Assembly: GCA_029203165.1 (NCBI GenBank)
Contig: CP119308.1
Span: 2,356,001-2,420,000, forward strand
Direction: 5' to 3'
DNA: 64,000 bases
Source: Candidatus Microbacterium colombiense
GTDB taxonomy: Bacteria > Actinomycetota > Actinomycetes > Actinomycetales > Microbacteriaceae
The position numbers and the translations under genes are program-made. The first letter of the stretch is position 1, and each line of letters opens with the position of its first letter. The notes under the pieces were generated by a model. The model was not told the origin of the DNA. It was given only the letters and a program-made list of their open reading frames with translations, and searched no databases. This document shows positions 49,566-58,649 of this stretch, piece after piece.

Positions 49566-49571
49566 GCTGAG

Positions 49572-50189
49572 GTGGATGTCATCAACGAGCTCATCATGCA
49601 GGCCGTCGCCTCGCCCTGGCTGTATCTGATCCTCTTCGCGGCGACCGTCGTCGACGGCTTCTTCCCACCCGTTCCGAGCGAGACCGTGCTCGTCGCCGCC
49701 GCAGCGGTCGCGGCGTCGACGGGCACGGCGGATCTGATCCTGCTCGGGGCGGTCGCCGCAGCCGGAGCCGCCATCGGCGACAACATCGCGTACGCGCTCG
49801 GTCGCACCGTCGGCACCACGCGGTTCGCCTGGATGCGCAGGCCCCGCGTCGTGGCGACCTTCGCCGCGGCAGCGCAGGCGCTGGAACGCCGCAGCGCGAC
49901 GCTGATCCTGGGCGCGAGATACATTCCGGTCGGTCGTGTCGCCGTGAACATGTCCGCCGGTGCGCTCGGGTTCCCCTGGCGTCGTTTCGCACCGCTCAGC
50001 ATCATCGGCGGTGTGAGCTGGAGCGCTTTCAGTCTCGCGATCGGCCTACTCGCCGGCTCGTGGCTCACGGGGAATCCCCTTTTCAGCGCCGGCCTCGGCA
50101 TCCTCATCGCGCTGCTCGTCGGAGTCGTGATCGACCGTGTGGCCGCCCTGCGTCGTCGCCGCACCGCCGTCGCCCAGCTGGCAGGATGA
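49572..50189 (+). CDS. DedA family membrane protein
   Basis: A 205-residue membrane protein of the DedA/SNARE-associated family, thought to act in lipid flipping or membrane homeostasis. It has about five hydrophobic segments and the family motifs DGFFPPVPSETVLVAAAAVA and RYIPVGRVAVNMSAGALGFP with the conserved arginine. The stop overlaps the histidine kinase start. GTG at 49572. Confidence 0.9.
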   Translation: MDVINELIMQAVASPWLYLILFAATVVDGFFPPVPSETVLVAAAAVAASTGTADLILLGAVAAAGAAIGDNIAYALGRTVGTTRFAWMRRPRVVATFAAAAQALERRSATLILGARYIPVGRVAVNMSAGALGFPWRRFAPLSIIGGVSWSAFSLAIGLLAGSWLTGNPLFSAGLGILIALLVGVVIDRVAALRRRRTAVAQLAG

Positions 50190-51469
50190 CAGACATGGCA
50201 GCTCGCCGACCGCGCGTGGAGCGCACCCCCGTGATGAGCCGTCGCACCGGCGCGCTCCTCGCTCTGTGCGCGGCGTCGATCGCGCTGTTCGCGACCCTCG
50301 TCCCGCTCCAGACGACTCTGTCGGGCACCCCGTTGCCCCTCTCGTTCATCCTCGCCGCCGCCGTCTGCGGCACGCCCCTGCTCTCGCTGACGAGGCCGCG
50401 CACGGCGATCGTCCTGTTCTCTGCGGCGTCGTTCGCCTTGCCCTTGATCGTCGATGCCACCGTCGCCATCTCCTCTCCCTGGCCGTGGTCGGTCCCTGCG
50501 CTGCTCACGTTCGTCCTGTTCATCGGCGTGATGACGTTCCTCCACGGCGCCCGGCTCGGCGCCTTCGTCCTGATCATCGGCGTGATCGTCTCGCTCACCG
50601 CTCCCCTGCTGCGCCCCGACCTCGTCGCCACTCCGGCCTCGTCCGCCAGCGCCACCGCGAATCTGATCGTGACCTCCTCGCTCGCCGTCGTCATGTACCT
50701 GATCGCGGTCCTCGCGGCCGGGCGGCTCCGGCTCGGTGCGGAGTTGACCCGCGAACGCGCGCACAGCGCCCTGGAGGAGTCCCGTCGCGCACTCGTGGAG
50801 GAGCGCACGCGCATCGCTCGTGAGCTCCATGACGTCGTGGCCCACAGCATGTCCGTCATCCAGGTGCAGGCATCGACCGCCCGCTATCGCCTCCCCGAAC
50901 TCGACGACGTCGCAGTGGCGGAGTTCGAGGACATCGCCGCCACCGCGCGGGGTTCCCTCACGGAGATGCGCCGCATGCTCGGCGTGCTGCGCACCGAGGA
51001 TCAGGCGGCGGAACTGGCGCCGCAGCACGGCATCGACGACATCCCCGGGTTGGTCGAGAGCATCCGACGCGCCGGCGTCGACGTCGGCCTGGTGATCGAG
51101 GGGGGCAAGGCCGCCTCATCCGCACCCGCAGCCGTGCAGATCGCCGCATTCCGGATCGTGCAGGAAGCGCTGAGCAACGCCGTGCGACACGCTCCCGGCG
51201 CCGGGGTGAGCGTGCGCGTCCATGCTGATCCGACGTCGATCCGCATCCATGTGCGAAACGCCGAACCCCCGTCGCGGCCCGCCGAACCCACCGGCGGGTA
51301 CGGCCTGCGCGGCATGCGCGAACGCGCCGAGTTGCTCGGCGGAAGCCTCCTCGCCGGACCGGATACGGACGGAGCGTGGATCGTCGACGCCACGCTCCCC
51401 CTCTCCTCGCCCTCCGAGCCGGCACCCGGCACCGCCCGCGAAGACCTCGCCGACAAGGAGACCCCGTGA
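50186..51469 (+). CDS. Two-component sensor histidine kinase
   Basis: A 427-residue kinase of the HisKA_3 (NarL-partner) class. The N-terminal part has about five to six membrane helices (residues 20-180), followed by phosphoacceptor His215 in ERTRIARELHDVVAHSMSVI and an ATPase domain with NAVRHAPGAGVSVRV and GGYGLRGMRERAELLGGS. It overlaps the DedA gene upstream and the regulator downstream by 4 nt. Signal unknown. Confidence 0.93.
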   Translation: MTDMAARRPRVERTPVMSRRTGALLALCAASIALFATLVPLQTTLSGTPLPLSFILAAAVCGTPLLSLTRPRTAIVLFSAASFALPLIVDATVAISSPWPWSVPALLTFVLFIGVMTFLHGARLGAFVLIIGVIVSLTAPLLRPDLVATPASSASATANLIVTSSLAVVMYLIAVLAAGRLRLGAELTRERAHSALEESRRALVEERTRIARELHDVVAHSMSVIQVQASTARYRLPELDDVAVAEFEDIAATARGSLTEMRRMLGVLRTEDQAAELAPQHGIDDIPGLVESIRRAGVDVGLVIEGGKAASSAPAAVQIAAFRIVQEALSNAVRHAPGAGVSVRVHADPTSIRIHVRNAEPPSRPAEPTGGYGLRGMRERAELLGGSLLAGPDTDGAWIVDATLPLSSPSEPAPGTAREDLADKETP

Positions 51470-52137
51470 CGATCGACGTGCTCATCGCTGACGACCAGGC
51501 CATGGTGCGCGCCGGATTCGCCGCGCTTCTGGACGCGCATGACGGCATCCGCGTCGCCGGGCAGGCGGCGAACGGGCAGGAGGCGGTGGCGCTCGCTGCA
51601 CGTCTCGATCCGGATGTGATCCTGATGGACGTGCGGATGCCCGAGCTCGACGGCATCGAGGCGACCAGGCGGATCCTCGGTCCGTCCTACCCCGCCGCGC
51701 ACGTGCCACGCATCGTCATGCTGACCACCTTCGACATCGACGACTACGTGTACGACGCTCTCGCGGCCGGAGCGAGTGGCTTCCTGCTGAAAGACGCGTT
51801 GCCCGAGGAACTCGTGCACGCCGTGCGCGTCGTGGCCGCCGGGGATGCGCTCCTCGCGCCCAGTGTCACGCGACGGATGATCGAGCAGTTCGCCGGGCGC
51901 CGCCCGTCGGGTCCTCGCTCGACGACGATTCTCGCAGACCTCACCGAACGGGAGCGCGAAGTCCTGGTGCTGATCGGGCGAGGGCGGTCCAACACCGAGA
52001 TCGCAGCCGATCTGTTCATCGCGGAGCAGACCGTGAAGACTCACGTCGGCAAGGTACTCGCGAAGCTCCAGCTGCGAGATCGCGTGCACGCGGTGATCCT
52101 CGCCTACGACACCGGTCTCGTCGAGCCCTCCGCCTGA
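51466..52137 (+). CDS. NarL/FixJ-family response regulator
   Basis: A 223-residue regulator with a receiver domain (phospho-acceptor Asp55 in ILMDVRMPELDG, Asp10 and Asp9 nearby, Lys in FLLKDALPEEL) and a C-terminal LuxR helix-turn-helix (LTEREREVLVLIGRGRSNTE, then IAADLFIAEQTVKTHVGKVL). GTG at 51466 overlaps the kinase stop. The pair forms a normal two-component system with unknown targets; the downstream acyltransferase is a candidate. Confidence 0.94.
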   Translation: MTIDVLIADDQAMVRAGFAALLDAHDGIRVAGQAANGQEAVALAARLDPDVILMDVRMPELDGIEATRRILGPSYPAAHVPRIVMLTTFDIDDYVYDALAAGASGFLLKDALPEELVHAVRVVAAGDALLAPSVTRRMIEQFAGRRPSGPRSTTILADLTEREREVLVLIGRGRSNTEIAADLFIAEQTVKTHVGKVLAKLQLRDRVHAVILAYDTGLVEPSA

Positions 52138-52235
52138 CTCCCCCCGCGGTAGGGGGTCGAGACGGCACTCGAGGGTGATGCGTCCCCGCGCACCGCGTCC
52201 ATAGTCTCCGGGAACACCGTTCCCCAGGAGGACTC

Positions 52236-53549
52236 ATGGCCATCGTCCAGGCGCCCGTCACCACCGCACCGAGCGCATCAGTCACCTCGCTCCGCGACAC
52301 CGGAATCGACTTCGTCCGCGCCCTCTGCGTTGTCGGAGTGGTGCTCCTGCACGCGATCATGGTCGGGGTGACCATCGAGGAGGGCGCTCCGGTCTTCGCG
52401 AACGCCAGCGACGGGACGGCGTGGATCGCACCGCTGAGTTGGGGGCTCCAGGTGATGCCCCTGTTCTTCGTCATCGGCGGGTTCTCCGGACTGATCGCGT
52501 ACCGCCGGGCACGCTCGCGCGGCGGATCGGCACGGGCCTTCGTCGCGGCGCGTCTGCACCGGCTGATGAGACCTGCTGTGGTGACGATCGGTGTGGTGGG
52601 CCTCGCCCTCGCGCTGCTCACGGTGGCAGGTGCTCCCGCCGACCTCGTCGCGATCGCGGGATTCCGGTACGGACAGCCGCTGTGGTTCCTGGCCGTGTTC
52701 CTGATGTGCCAGTCCCTGCTTCCCGCGCTGGCCGCGGCGCACGAGCGCTCCCCTCTTCTCACCATCGCCGCTTTGACCGCGGCCTCCATCGGCGTGGATG
52801 CCGCGCGCGCTCTCACCGGCATCGATCTCCTCGGCTTCCTGAACCTCGCGTTCGTCTGGATGACCCTCCAGCAGCTCGGGTTCTTCCTCGCGGATGGACG
52901 GATCGATGCCCTCGCCCGGCGCACACGCCTCTGCATCGGCGTCGGTGCACTGCTCCTGCTCATCCTCTCGTTCGTGTGCGGCATCCATTCGCCCGACCTG
53001 ATCGCCAACATCAATCCGCCGACCACGGCTCTCCTGCTCGTCGGCATCGTGCACACCGCCGCCCTCTCCCTGGGGCGTGAGCGGATCGAGCAGATCAGCC
53101 GCACACCGGCAGCCGCCGCATTCACCGCTTTCGTCACGCCGCGGACCATGAGCATCTACCTCTGGCACATGCCGGTGCTGCTCGTGATGGCGGGAGCATC
53201 CGCCGTGTTCGCCCTGCTGACGGGCGTCGATCTGCCGTCGCTCGACAGCGTCGGCTGGTGGTCAGCACGCCCACTGTGGCTCGCCGTCGCACTCGCGGCG
53301 ACGGCCCTCATCGCGGTGGTCACGACCCGGTTCGAGAGGCGCCCCTCACCCACCAGCGCAGAGTCGTCCGGTCGCGTGGCGGGAGGGGTGCTCGCCGCTC
53401 TCGTGGGGGTCCTGCTGTTGCTGGTGCTCGGCACATCGCCCGCCACCGCACTCATCGCTCTCGCCCTGATCACCGGAGCGCTGCGCCTCGCCGCCTCCCG
53501 TCGCCTCGCCACCTCCGGTCACCCCGCCGAGACACCAGCCACGGCGTGA
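52236..53549 (+). CDS. Acyltransferase 3 family membrane protein
   Basis: A 437-residue protein with about ten membrane helices. The start TGIDFVRALCVVGVVLLHAI has the catalytic-type His of the acyltransferase 3 family, and MPLFFVIGGFSGLIAYRRAR and TPRTMSIYLWHMPVLLVMAG are typical too. Such proteins move acyl groups onto cell-surface glycans or lipids. It follows the two-component system by 98 nt and may be its target. Confidence 0.85.
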   Translation: MAIVQAPVTTAPSASVTSLRDTGIDFVRALCVVGVVLLHAIMVGVTIEEGAPVFANASDGTAWIAPLSWGLQVMPLFFVIGGFSGLIAYRRARSRGGSARAFVAARLHRLMRPAVVTIGVVGLALALLTVAGAPADLVAIAGFRYGQPLWFLAVFLMCQSLLPALAAAHERSPLLTIAALTAASIGVDAARALTGIDLLGFLNLAFVWMTLQQLGFFLADGRIDALARRTRLCIGVGALLLLILSFVCGIHSPDLIANINPPTTALLLVGIVHTAALSLGRERIEQISRTPAAAAFTAFVTPRTMSIYLWHMPVLLVMAGASAVFALLTGVDLPSLDSVGWWSARPLWLAVALAATALIAVVTTRFERRPSPTSAESSGRVAGGVLAALVGVLLLLVLGTSPATALIALALITGALRLAASRRLATSGHPAETPATA

Positions 53550-53622
53550 GAATCCACGCACGCGGCGGTTTCTCGTGCGCGACGTGGTTTCTCGCGCGTA
53601 AGGAGGGGTCTCGCGGATGCCG

Positions 53623-54216
53623 TCAGACGAGACCCCGCGCCGCCAGCGCATCCCCCACGTCGTCGGCATGCCGCAGCGCGAGCACGAGCAAGGGCACGGA
53701 CGCCCGCACGCCGAGTCTGACCCCGCGGGCGTCCTGCGCGTCACGCACGCGCTGCGCGAACCCCGCGACGACCGGGATCATCGTGAGCGTGAGCGAGAGC
53801 GTCATCGCCACCGCGTCGGCATCGACCCCGACCCGCCGCAGCGGCTGCAGCACGCGGTACAGGGTCTCGAGCAGGGCGGACATCGGGGTCGTGAGCGTGA
53901 GCAGACTCGCGAGCAGCAGCAGAGCCACCACTCGACCGGTGCTGATCCACGCGGTGACCGGCGAGAGGAAGATCGCCAGCGCCGCACCGAGAACGAGCAC
54001 CAGCCATCGGATGCGCCAGAGCTCGGCGCCCAGCGCCCGTACTCCGAAGCCGGCGACACCGTACAGTGCTCCGACGAGCAGCAATGCCGCGCCGATCCCC
54101 CAGGCGTCCCAGGGGATCAGCGACAGCAGGAGCGCCATCACCATCAGCACGCACAGCTTCAGCCCGGCCGGCGCCCGATGCACCAGGCTCGATCCCGGGC
54201 GGTACAGGTGGATCAT
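53623..54216 (-). CDS. bioN: Biotin ECF transporter transmembrane protein BioN
   Basis: BioN is the T-component of the energy-coupling factor biotin importer. The 197-residue protein starts MIHLYRPGSSLVHRAPAGLK, has about five helices and carries two Ala-Arg-Gly type coupling motifs at the C-terminus (DAQDARGVRLG and DALAARGLV). The ATG at 54216 overlaps the bioM stop; a longer upstream frame is not needed. Confidence 0.9.
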   Translation of the reverse strand: MIHLYRPGSSLVHRAPAGLKLCVLMVMALLLSLIPWDAWGIGAALLLVGALYGVAGFGVRALGAELWRIRWLVLVLGAALAIFLSPVTAWISTGRVVALLLLASLLTLTTPMSALLETLYRVLQPLRRVGVDADAVAMTLSLTLTMIPVVAGFAQRVRDAQDARGVRLGVRASVPLLVLALRHADDVGDALAARGLV

Positions 54217-54905
54217 CCGCAGCTCCGGCGATACCGCGCCACGAGGTGCGCAGGCTCCCCCACCGCCAGCAGTCGGCCCCCCTCGAACAGGAGCGCCGTG
54301 TCGCACTGCGCGGCGAGTTCGAGATCGTGCGTCACGAGGACGACCTGTGCGGGCTGCTCGAGCAGGAGCCGGCCCACACGTCGCGCGTTGCGCAGGTCGA
54401 GCAGCGTCGTCGGCTCATCGGCGACGACGAGATCCGGCTCGGTGATGAGCACCGACGCCAGCGCGAGCATCTGCTTCTGTCCGCCCGAGAGTCCTGACGC
54501 CGGCGCATCGGCATGGTCGCCCAGTCCGTGCGCCAGGAGAGCGGTCTCCACGCGCGCGGCGACCTCCGCAGTCGGGCGTCCTCGCAGGGACAGCGCCAGG
54601 TCCTCGGCCGGGGTCGGCATGAGGATCTGCGCGTCCGGATTCGTGAACACGAACCCCACCCGTCGCCGCAACGCCGCCCGATCACGCGTGCTGTCGAGCC
54701 CGAGAACCCGCACGCTGCCGGACGTCGGAGCGGTCAGGCCGTTCAGCAGACGCGCGAACGTCGACTTTCCCGACCCGTTCGCCCCGATCACCGCGATGCG
54801 ACGGGCAGTGAGGTCGACCGACACGTCGGTCAGTATCGCGCGACCGTCGAACTCGACGCAGACTCCGTCGAGATCGATCGATGCGACGGTGGTGTCAGGC
54901 GACAT
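54213..54905 (-). CDS. bioM: Biotin ECF transporter ATPase BioM
   Basis: BioM powers the biotin importer. The 230-residue ABC ATPase has Walker A GANGSGKST (residues about 37-45), a Q-loop, signature LSGGQKQMLALASVL, Walker B LVVADEPTTLLDLRNAR and H-loop VTHDLELAAQCD. It lies between bioY and bioN; its start overlaps the bioY stop by 11 nt. Confidence 0.93.
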   Translation of the reverse strand: MSPDTTVASIDLDGVCVEFDGRAILTDVSVDLTARRIAVIGANGSGKSTFARLLNGLTAPTSGSVRVLGLDSTRDRAALRRRVGFVFTNPDAQILMPTPAEDLALSLRGRPTAEVAARVETALLAHGLGDHADAPASGLSGGQKQMLALASVLITEPDLVVADEPTTLLDLRNARRVGRLLLEQPAQVVLVTHDLELAAQCDTALLFEGGRLLAVGEPAHLVARYRRSCG

Positions 54906-55482
54906 GCGTGGCCGGCCGCGCCGCGCCCACTGCCCGGCCGAACGCCGGCGGGTACGCGCGTCGCAGGGCGAGCACGAGTGCCGTCGCTGCGGCGGCCTTG
55001 AGCAGATCGCCGGGAAGGAAGGCGAGGCTCGAGACCGCGGTCGGCACGAGATCCACTCCGAGGACGAGGGCCTGCACGGGGATGCCGAAGAGGTACACGA
55101 CCAGGATGCCGCCGACGACGGCGCCCAGTGCCGTGCGCCACCAGGTGATCCGTCCGCCGTGCACGATCAGTCCGATCACCACCGCTCCGACGACCCAGCC
55201 CAGCAGGTATCCGGCGGTCGGCCCGACGAAGACCCCGATTCCCCCGCGTCCGCCGGCCAGCACCGGAAGGCCCACGGCGGCGAGCACCAGCACGATCAAC
55301 ACGGCGAGCGGACCGCGCCGCGGCCCCAGCACCGCTCCCGCCAGCATGACGCCGAGCGTCTGCGCCGTGATCGGCACGCCGGTCGGCAGGGGGATCGTGA
55401 TCATCCCGAACACGATGATGAGCGCGGCGAAGATCGCGATGCGGCCCAGGTCACGACCGATGTCGGTGCGCTTCTCTGTCAT
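54895..55482 (-). CDS. bioY: Biotin transporter substrate-binding protein BioY
   Basis: BioY is the S-component that binds biotin in the membrane. The 195-residue protein has six helices and the conserved ITIPLPTGVPITAQTLGVML and AGGRGGIGVFVGPTAGYLLG segments. The ATG at 55482 is chosen because GGAGG stands 6 nt before it; an ATG at 55494 lacks such a site. It is divergent from bioQ across operators it shares. Confidence 0.95.
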   Translation of the reverse strand: MTEKRTDIGRDLGRIAIFAALIIVFGMITIPLPTGVPITAQTLGVMLAGAVLGPRRGPLAVLIVLVLAAVGLPVLAGGRGGIGVFVGPTAGYLLGWVVGAVVIGLIVHGGRITWWRTALGAVVGGILVVYLFGIPVQALVLGVDLVPTAVSSLAFLPGDLLKAAAATALVLALRRAYPPAFGRAVGAARPATHVA

Positions 55483-55504
55483 GTGGTCCTCCATTTACGC
55501 TTCC

Positions 55505-55532
55505 TGAACAGTGTTCACGTGAACGGCGTTCA
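55505..55532. promoter_or_regulatory. Two tandem BioQ-type operators
   Basis: TGAACAGTGTTCA (55505-55517) and TGAACGGCGTTCA (55520-55532) are both perfect TGAAC-N3-GTTCA palindromes, 15 bp apart centre to centre. They match the published form of BioQ sites in Corynebacterium and Mycobacterium. They overlap the bioQ -35 region and stand before bioY. Confidence 0.8.
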
Positions 55533-55533
55533 G

Positions 55534-55539
55534 TATAGT
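55534..55539 (+). promoter_or_regulatory. Leaderless-type -10 for bioQ
   Basis: TATAGT ends 6 nt before the ATG at 55546 and starts 1 nt after the second operator, so binding there would block RNA polymerase. Confidence 0.65.
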
Positions 55540-55545
55540 GAGAGC

Positions 55546-56154
55546 ATGACCCCGTCGCACAACTCGACCCGCCACGATCGCGATGCCGTCGCCCGTGCCA
55601 CACTGGCGCTCCTCGACGAAGTGGGTCTGGCCGATCTCTCGATGCGACGCATCGCCGCCCGGCTCGACGTGCAGCCGAGCGCCCTCTACTGGCACTTCTC
55701 GAGCAAGCAGGAGTTGCTGGCGGACCTCGCCGACCGCATCACCGCGGGCATTCCCCGACCGGGCGCCTCTGTGCTCGACATCTCCCGCGGCATCCGCGAT
55801 GCCCTCTTCGCGTATCGCGACGGCGCAGAACTCGTGCTCAGCACCTCGGCGCTGCGGCTCGGCTCCTCGCACGCCGAGGACGCGCTCGCCGAGGCGCTCC
55901 GCGCGCAGGGAGTCGATGGGGCCGCCGATCGCGCGACGGCGATCCTGCACTTCGTGCTCGGCCACGCCACTCTGGTGCAACAGCGCATGCACGCCGACAG
56001 CTACGGGGCGGTGTGGGCGGGCGCCGACACCATCGCGTCACCGGAAGAGTCCGACGATGTCACCGCAGGCCTGGATCGTATCTTCGATCTCGGCATCACG
56101 GCACTCGCCGGCGACGTCAGGAGTTCTTCTGCTCCGCCGCATGGCCGAGCCTGA
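55546..56154 (+). CDS. bioQ: TetR-family regulator of biotin genes, BioQ-like
   Basis: A 202-residue TetR-type repressor with N-terminal helix-turn-helix (LADLSMRRIAARLDVQPSAL, then YWHFSSKQELLADLADRITA) and a ligand-domain C-terminal half (LHFVLGHATLVQQRMHADSY). Its promoter carries two TGAAC-N3-GTTCA operators, and the biotin importer genes are divergent; both fit BioQ, which represses biotin genes and itself. The 3' end overlaps the convergent MFS gene by 38 bp. Confidence 0.85.
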   Translation: MTPSHNSTRHDRDAVARATLALLDEVGLADLSMRRIAARLDVQPSALYWHFSSKQELLADLADRITAGIPRPGASVLDISRGIRDALFAYRDGAELVLSTSALRLGSSHAEDALAEALRAQGVDGAADRATAILHFVLGHATLVQQRMHADSYGAVWAGADTIASPEESDDVTAGLDRIFDLGITALAGDVRSSSAPPHGRA

Positions 56155-57496
56155 ACCCCGGTATCGCCGCGACGAAGACGAGCACGATGCAGAACACGAA
56201 CACGGCACCGAAGGCCATCCCGTCCGCTCCCGCCCCGCCGAGCGTCGCGACCCCCAGTCCCGCGAGGGCGATCGCCACCGCGGATCCGGTCGCATCCGAG
56301 ATCGACAGGGCCGACGAGTTGAAGCCCTGATCGTCCGTCCCGGAGTAGGCCAGCGTGAGCACGGTCAGGCGCGGATAGAGCAGGCCCATCCCGCCGCCGC
56401 CGAGAGCCCAGCCGAGCACGACGAACACCGGTGAGATCCCCCAGACGGCCGCGAGAAGCACGCAGGCGATCGCCGCGAGGACGAGGCTGAGGCTGATCGC
56501 CGTGATGCGGCGGTTGCCCAGCCGCTCGCCGTAACGGCCCTGCACCGCGGAGGCCCCGGCCCAGGCGAAGGCGGCGAGCATCAGGGCGATCCCGGCCCAG
56601 GTTGCGGTGAAGTCGAATCGCCGCATCAACAGATACGGGATGTACGCCTCGGCGGCGAAGAATGCACCGGCGACCAGACCGCGCATGAGCACGACGCTGG
56701 GCAGTCCCCGACCGGCGCGCAGCGTGGCTTTGGGTACGAGCGGCAGGAGGGCGACGCCGATCACCACGACGGCGCCGAGGGCGACCGGCCAGCCCACCAC
56801 CGGCTCCATGTCTGCCGTGAAGCCGATCACGACGGCGAACACCGCGACGACGACCGCCAGCGCGAGCCGCAGGGTCACGGCGCGCGTGTCGGCCGGCACG
56901 CCGTGCCCGAGGTCGACGCCGCGCAGACGCGAGGCGATGACGACGAAGGCGATCGCGGTGAGGACAGCCACTCCCAGGAACGCCCACCGCCAGTCGAGGA
57001 ACTCGGCGACGGCACCCGCGAGGAACGGCCCGACCATCGAGGGCACGACCCAGGCGGCCGCGAACGCAGCGAACACCCGCCCGTGCAGGTGTGGCGGATA
57101 CAACCGGGCCACCACGACGTAGAGGGCGACGGTCTGACCGCCGGCACCGAGGCCCTGCACGAGCCGCCCGATCAGGAACTGGTGCATCGTGATCGCGAAG
57201 CCCGAGATCACCAGGCCGATGAGGAACAGGGAGACGGCGACGTAGAGCGCCGTGCGTGGCCCGCGTGAGTCGGACCAGGCGCCCGCCGCGACCATTCCGA
57301 TCACACTGGTGGCGAGTGTTCCGGCGAACGCGACGGCGTACAGCGACTGCCCGTCGAGCGCAGCGCTCACGATCGGCATCACGGTGGTCACAGCCAGCGA
57401 CTCGATCGCCGCGAGGAAGATCAGCGCGATCGCACCGACGGTGACCCAGAGACGTTCACGATCCCAGATGGACGCCTCGGTACCGACCCCGCTCAC
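56117..57496 (-). CDS. MFS transporter, drug exporter-like
   Basis: A 459-residue protein with 12-14 membrane helices. MFS signatures include GMVAAGAWSDSRGPRTALYV after the second helix and LIGRLVQGLGAGGQTVALYV, like multidrug exporters. It begins with GTG overlapping the C-S lyase stop and ends inside the bioQ coding region. Substrate is unknown. Confidence 0.88.
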   Translation of the reverse strand: MSGVGTEASIWDRERLWVTVGAIALIFLAAIESLAVTTVMPIVSAALDGQSLYAVAFAGTLATSVIGMVAAGAWSDSRGPRTALYVAVSLFLIGLVISGFAITMHQFLIGRLVQGLGAGGQTVALYVVVARLYPPHLHGRVFAAFAAAWVVPSMVGPFLAGAVAEFLDWRWAFLGVAVLTAIAFVVIASRLRGVDLGHGVPADTRAVTLRLALAVVVAVFAVVIGFTADMEPVVGWPVALGAVVVIGVALLPLVPKATLRAGRGLPSVVLMRGLVAGAFFAAEAYIPYLLMRRFDFTATWAGIALMLAAFAWAGASAVQGRYGERLGNRRITAISLSLVLAAIACVLLAAVWGISPVFVVLGWALGGGGMGLLYPRLTVLTLAYSGTDDQGFNSSALSISDATGSAVAIALAGLGVATLGGAGADGMAFGAVFVFCIVLVFVAAIPGFRLGHAAEQKNS

Positions 57497-58647
57497 TGAT
57501 CCACGAGCGCCGCGATGCGCTCCACGGCCTCGGTGATGATCGCGGGACTGGTTCCGAAGTTGAGCCGGACGTATCCTCTCCCCTCGTCGCCGAAGGCCGG
57601 GCCGTAGTGCAGCGCCACCTTCGCTTCGCGCAGGATGCGTCGAGCCGGGTTGTCACCCCACCCGAGCGCACGGAGGTCGATCCAGGCGAGATAGCCGGCA
57701 TCCGGCATCCGATACCGGGCGCCCGGCACGTGCTCGGCCAGCAGGCGCTCCAGCAGTCGTCGGTTCTCATCCAGGGTGTGCAGCAGGCCGTCCAGCCAGG
57801 CATCACTCTGCTCCGAGAGAGCGGCGATCGACGCGAGCAGACCGAACTGCCCTGTGCGCCATTCCACTTCGACGGGAAGGCCTCGCACCACGGCTGACGT
57901 CGTCTCGTGCGCCGTCACCATGAGCGCGCACTTGAGTCCAGCCAGGTTGAACGCCTTGCTGGCGCTGACGACCGCGTATCCGACCCGTTCGGCTGCCTCT
58001 CCCACGGAGAGGAACGGCACGAACCCGGCGTTCGGCTGGGCAAGCGGGGCGTGGATCTCGTCCGAGACCACGCTCGCGCCGAACTCCGCCGCGATCGTCG
58101 CGAGAGCGGCCAGCGATTCACGGGAGTGAACGGTGCCCGTCGGATTGTGCGGGTTGCACAGCAGGATGGCCGTTGCCCCCGCGGCGAATGCGGCACGGAT
58201 GCCGTCGAGGTCGAGTTCCCATCCGGTGCCGGTGTCGGTCAGAGGGACGCGCTCGATCTCGCCGCCGGCCTCTGTGACCAGATCGTAGAACGGCGGATAC
58301 ACCGGCGGCGTCACCACGACGCGCTCACCCGGCTTCACGACGCGGCGAAGGATCTCGACGATCCCCATGCTGACGTCGGCCGTCGTGCGCGTGCGCGCCG
58401 GGTCGACCTGCCATCCGAATCGGCGCAGCGCGAAGCGTGCATACGTCTCGGCCAGCGGCGTGCGCGAGGCGATGTACCCCGTATCGCCCGATTCCACGGC
58501 GCGCCGAAGCGCATCCGTGATCGCCGGAGCCAACGGGAAATCGGTCTCCGCCACGAAGAGTGGGAGAACGTCCGCAGGGTACTCCCGCCACTTCTCGCTG
58601 GTTCGCTCGCGCAACTCGTCGAGCGGCAGAGCTGTGACCCGCAGCAT
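57493..58647 (-). CDS. MalY/PatB-family PLP C-S lyase (aminotransferase fold)
   Basis: A 384-residue PLP-dependent enzyme of the cystathionine beta-lyase MalY/PatB group: PHNPTGTVHSRESLAALATI, the lysine in AVVSASKAFNLAGLKCALM, and C-terminal GYVRLNFGTSP with the phosphate-binding Arg. It cleaves C-S bonds of cysteine conjugates or cystathionine. It is next to the suf genes (3 nt after sufT), where a cysteine desulfurase might be expected, but it is not SufS: it lacks the SufS signature. Its stop overlaps the MFS start. Confidence 0.88.
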   Translation of the reverse strand: MLRVTALPLDELRERTSEKWREYPADVLPLFVAETDFPLAPAITDALRRAVESGDTGYIASRTPLAETYARFALRRFGWQVDPARTRTTADVSMGIVEILRRVVKPGERVVVTPPVYPPFYDLVTEAGGEIERVPLTDTGTGWELDLDGIRAAFAAGATAILLCNPHNPTGTVHSRESLAALATIAAEFGASVVSDEIHAPLAQPNAGFVPFLSVGEAAERVGYAVVSASKAFNLAGLKCALMVTAHETTSAVVRGLPVEVEWRTGQFGLLASIAALSEQSDAWLDGLLHTLDENRRLLERLLAEHVPGARYRMPDAGYLAWIDLRALGWGDNPARRILREAKVALHYGPAFGDEGRGYVRLNFGTSPAIITEAVERIAALVDQ

Positions 58648-58649
58648 CC

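Noticed and set aside
49559..51028. Long minus-strand frame opposite the histidine kinase
   Set aside because: Composition is Arg/Asp/Gly-rich without motifs and it is fully antisense to clear genes (DedA protein and histidine kinase).
53617..55545. Very long open frame on the plus strand running into bioQ
   Set aside because: It lies antisense to bioN, bioM and bioY, has an Arg-, Asp- and Ser-rich composition without domains, and is a by-product of high GC; only the part from 55546 is a gene.
57493..58647. Cysteine desulfurase SufS next to the suf genes
   Set aside because: The protein has MalY/PatB signatures and lacks the SufS active-site cysteine loop.
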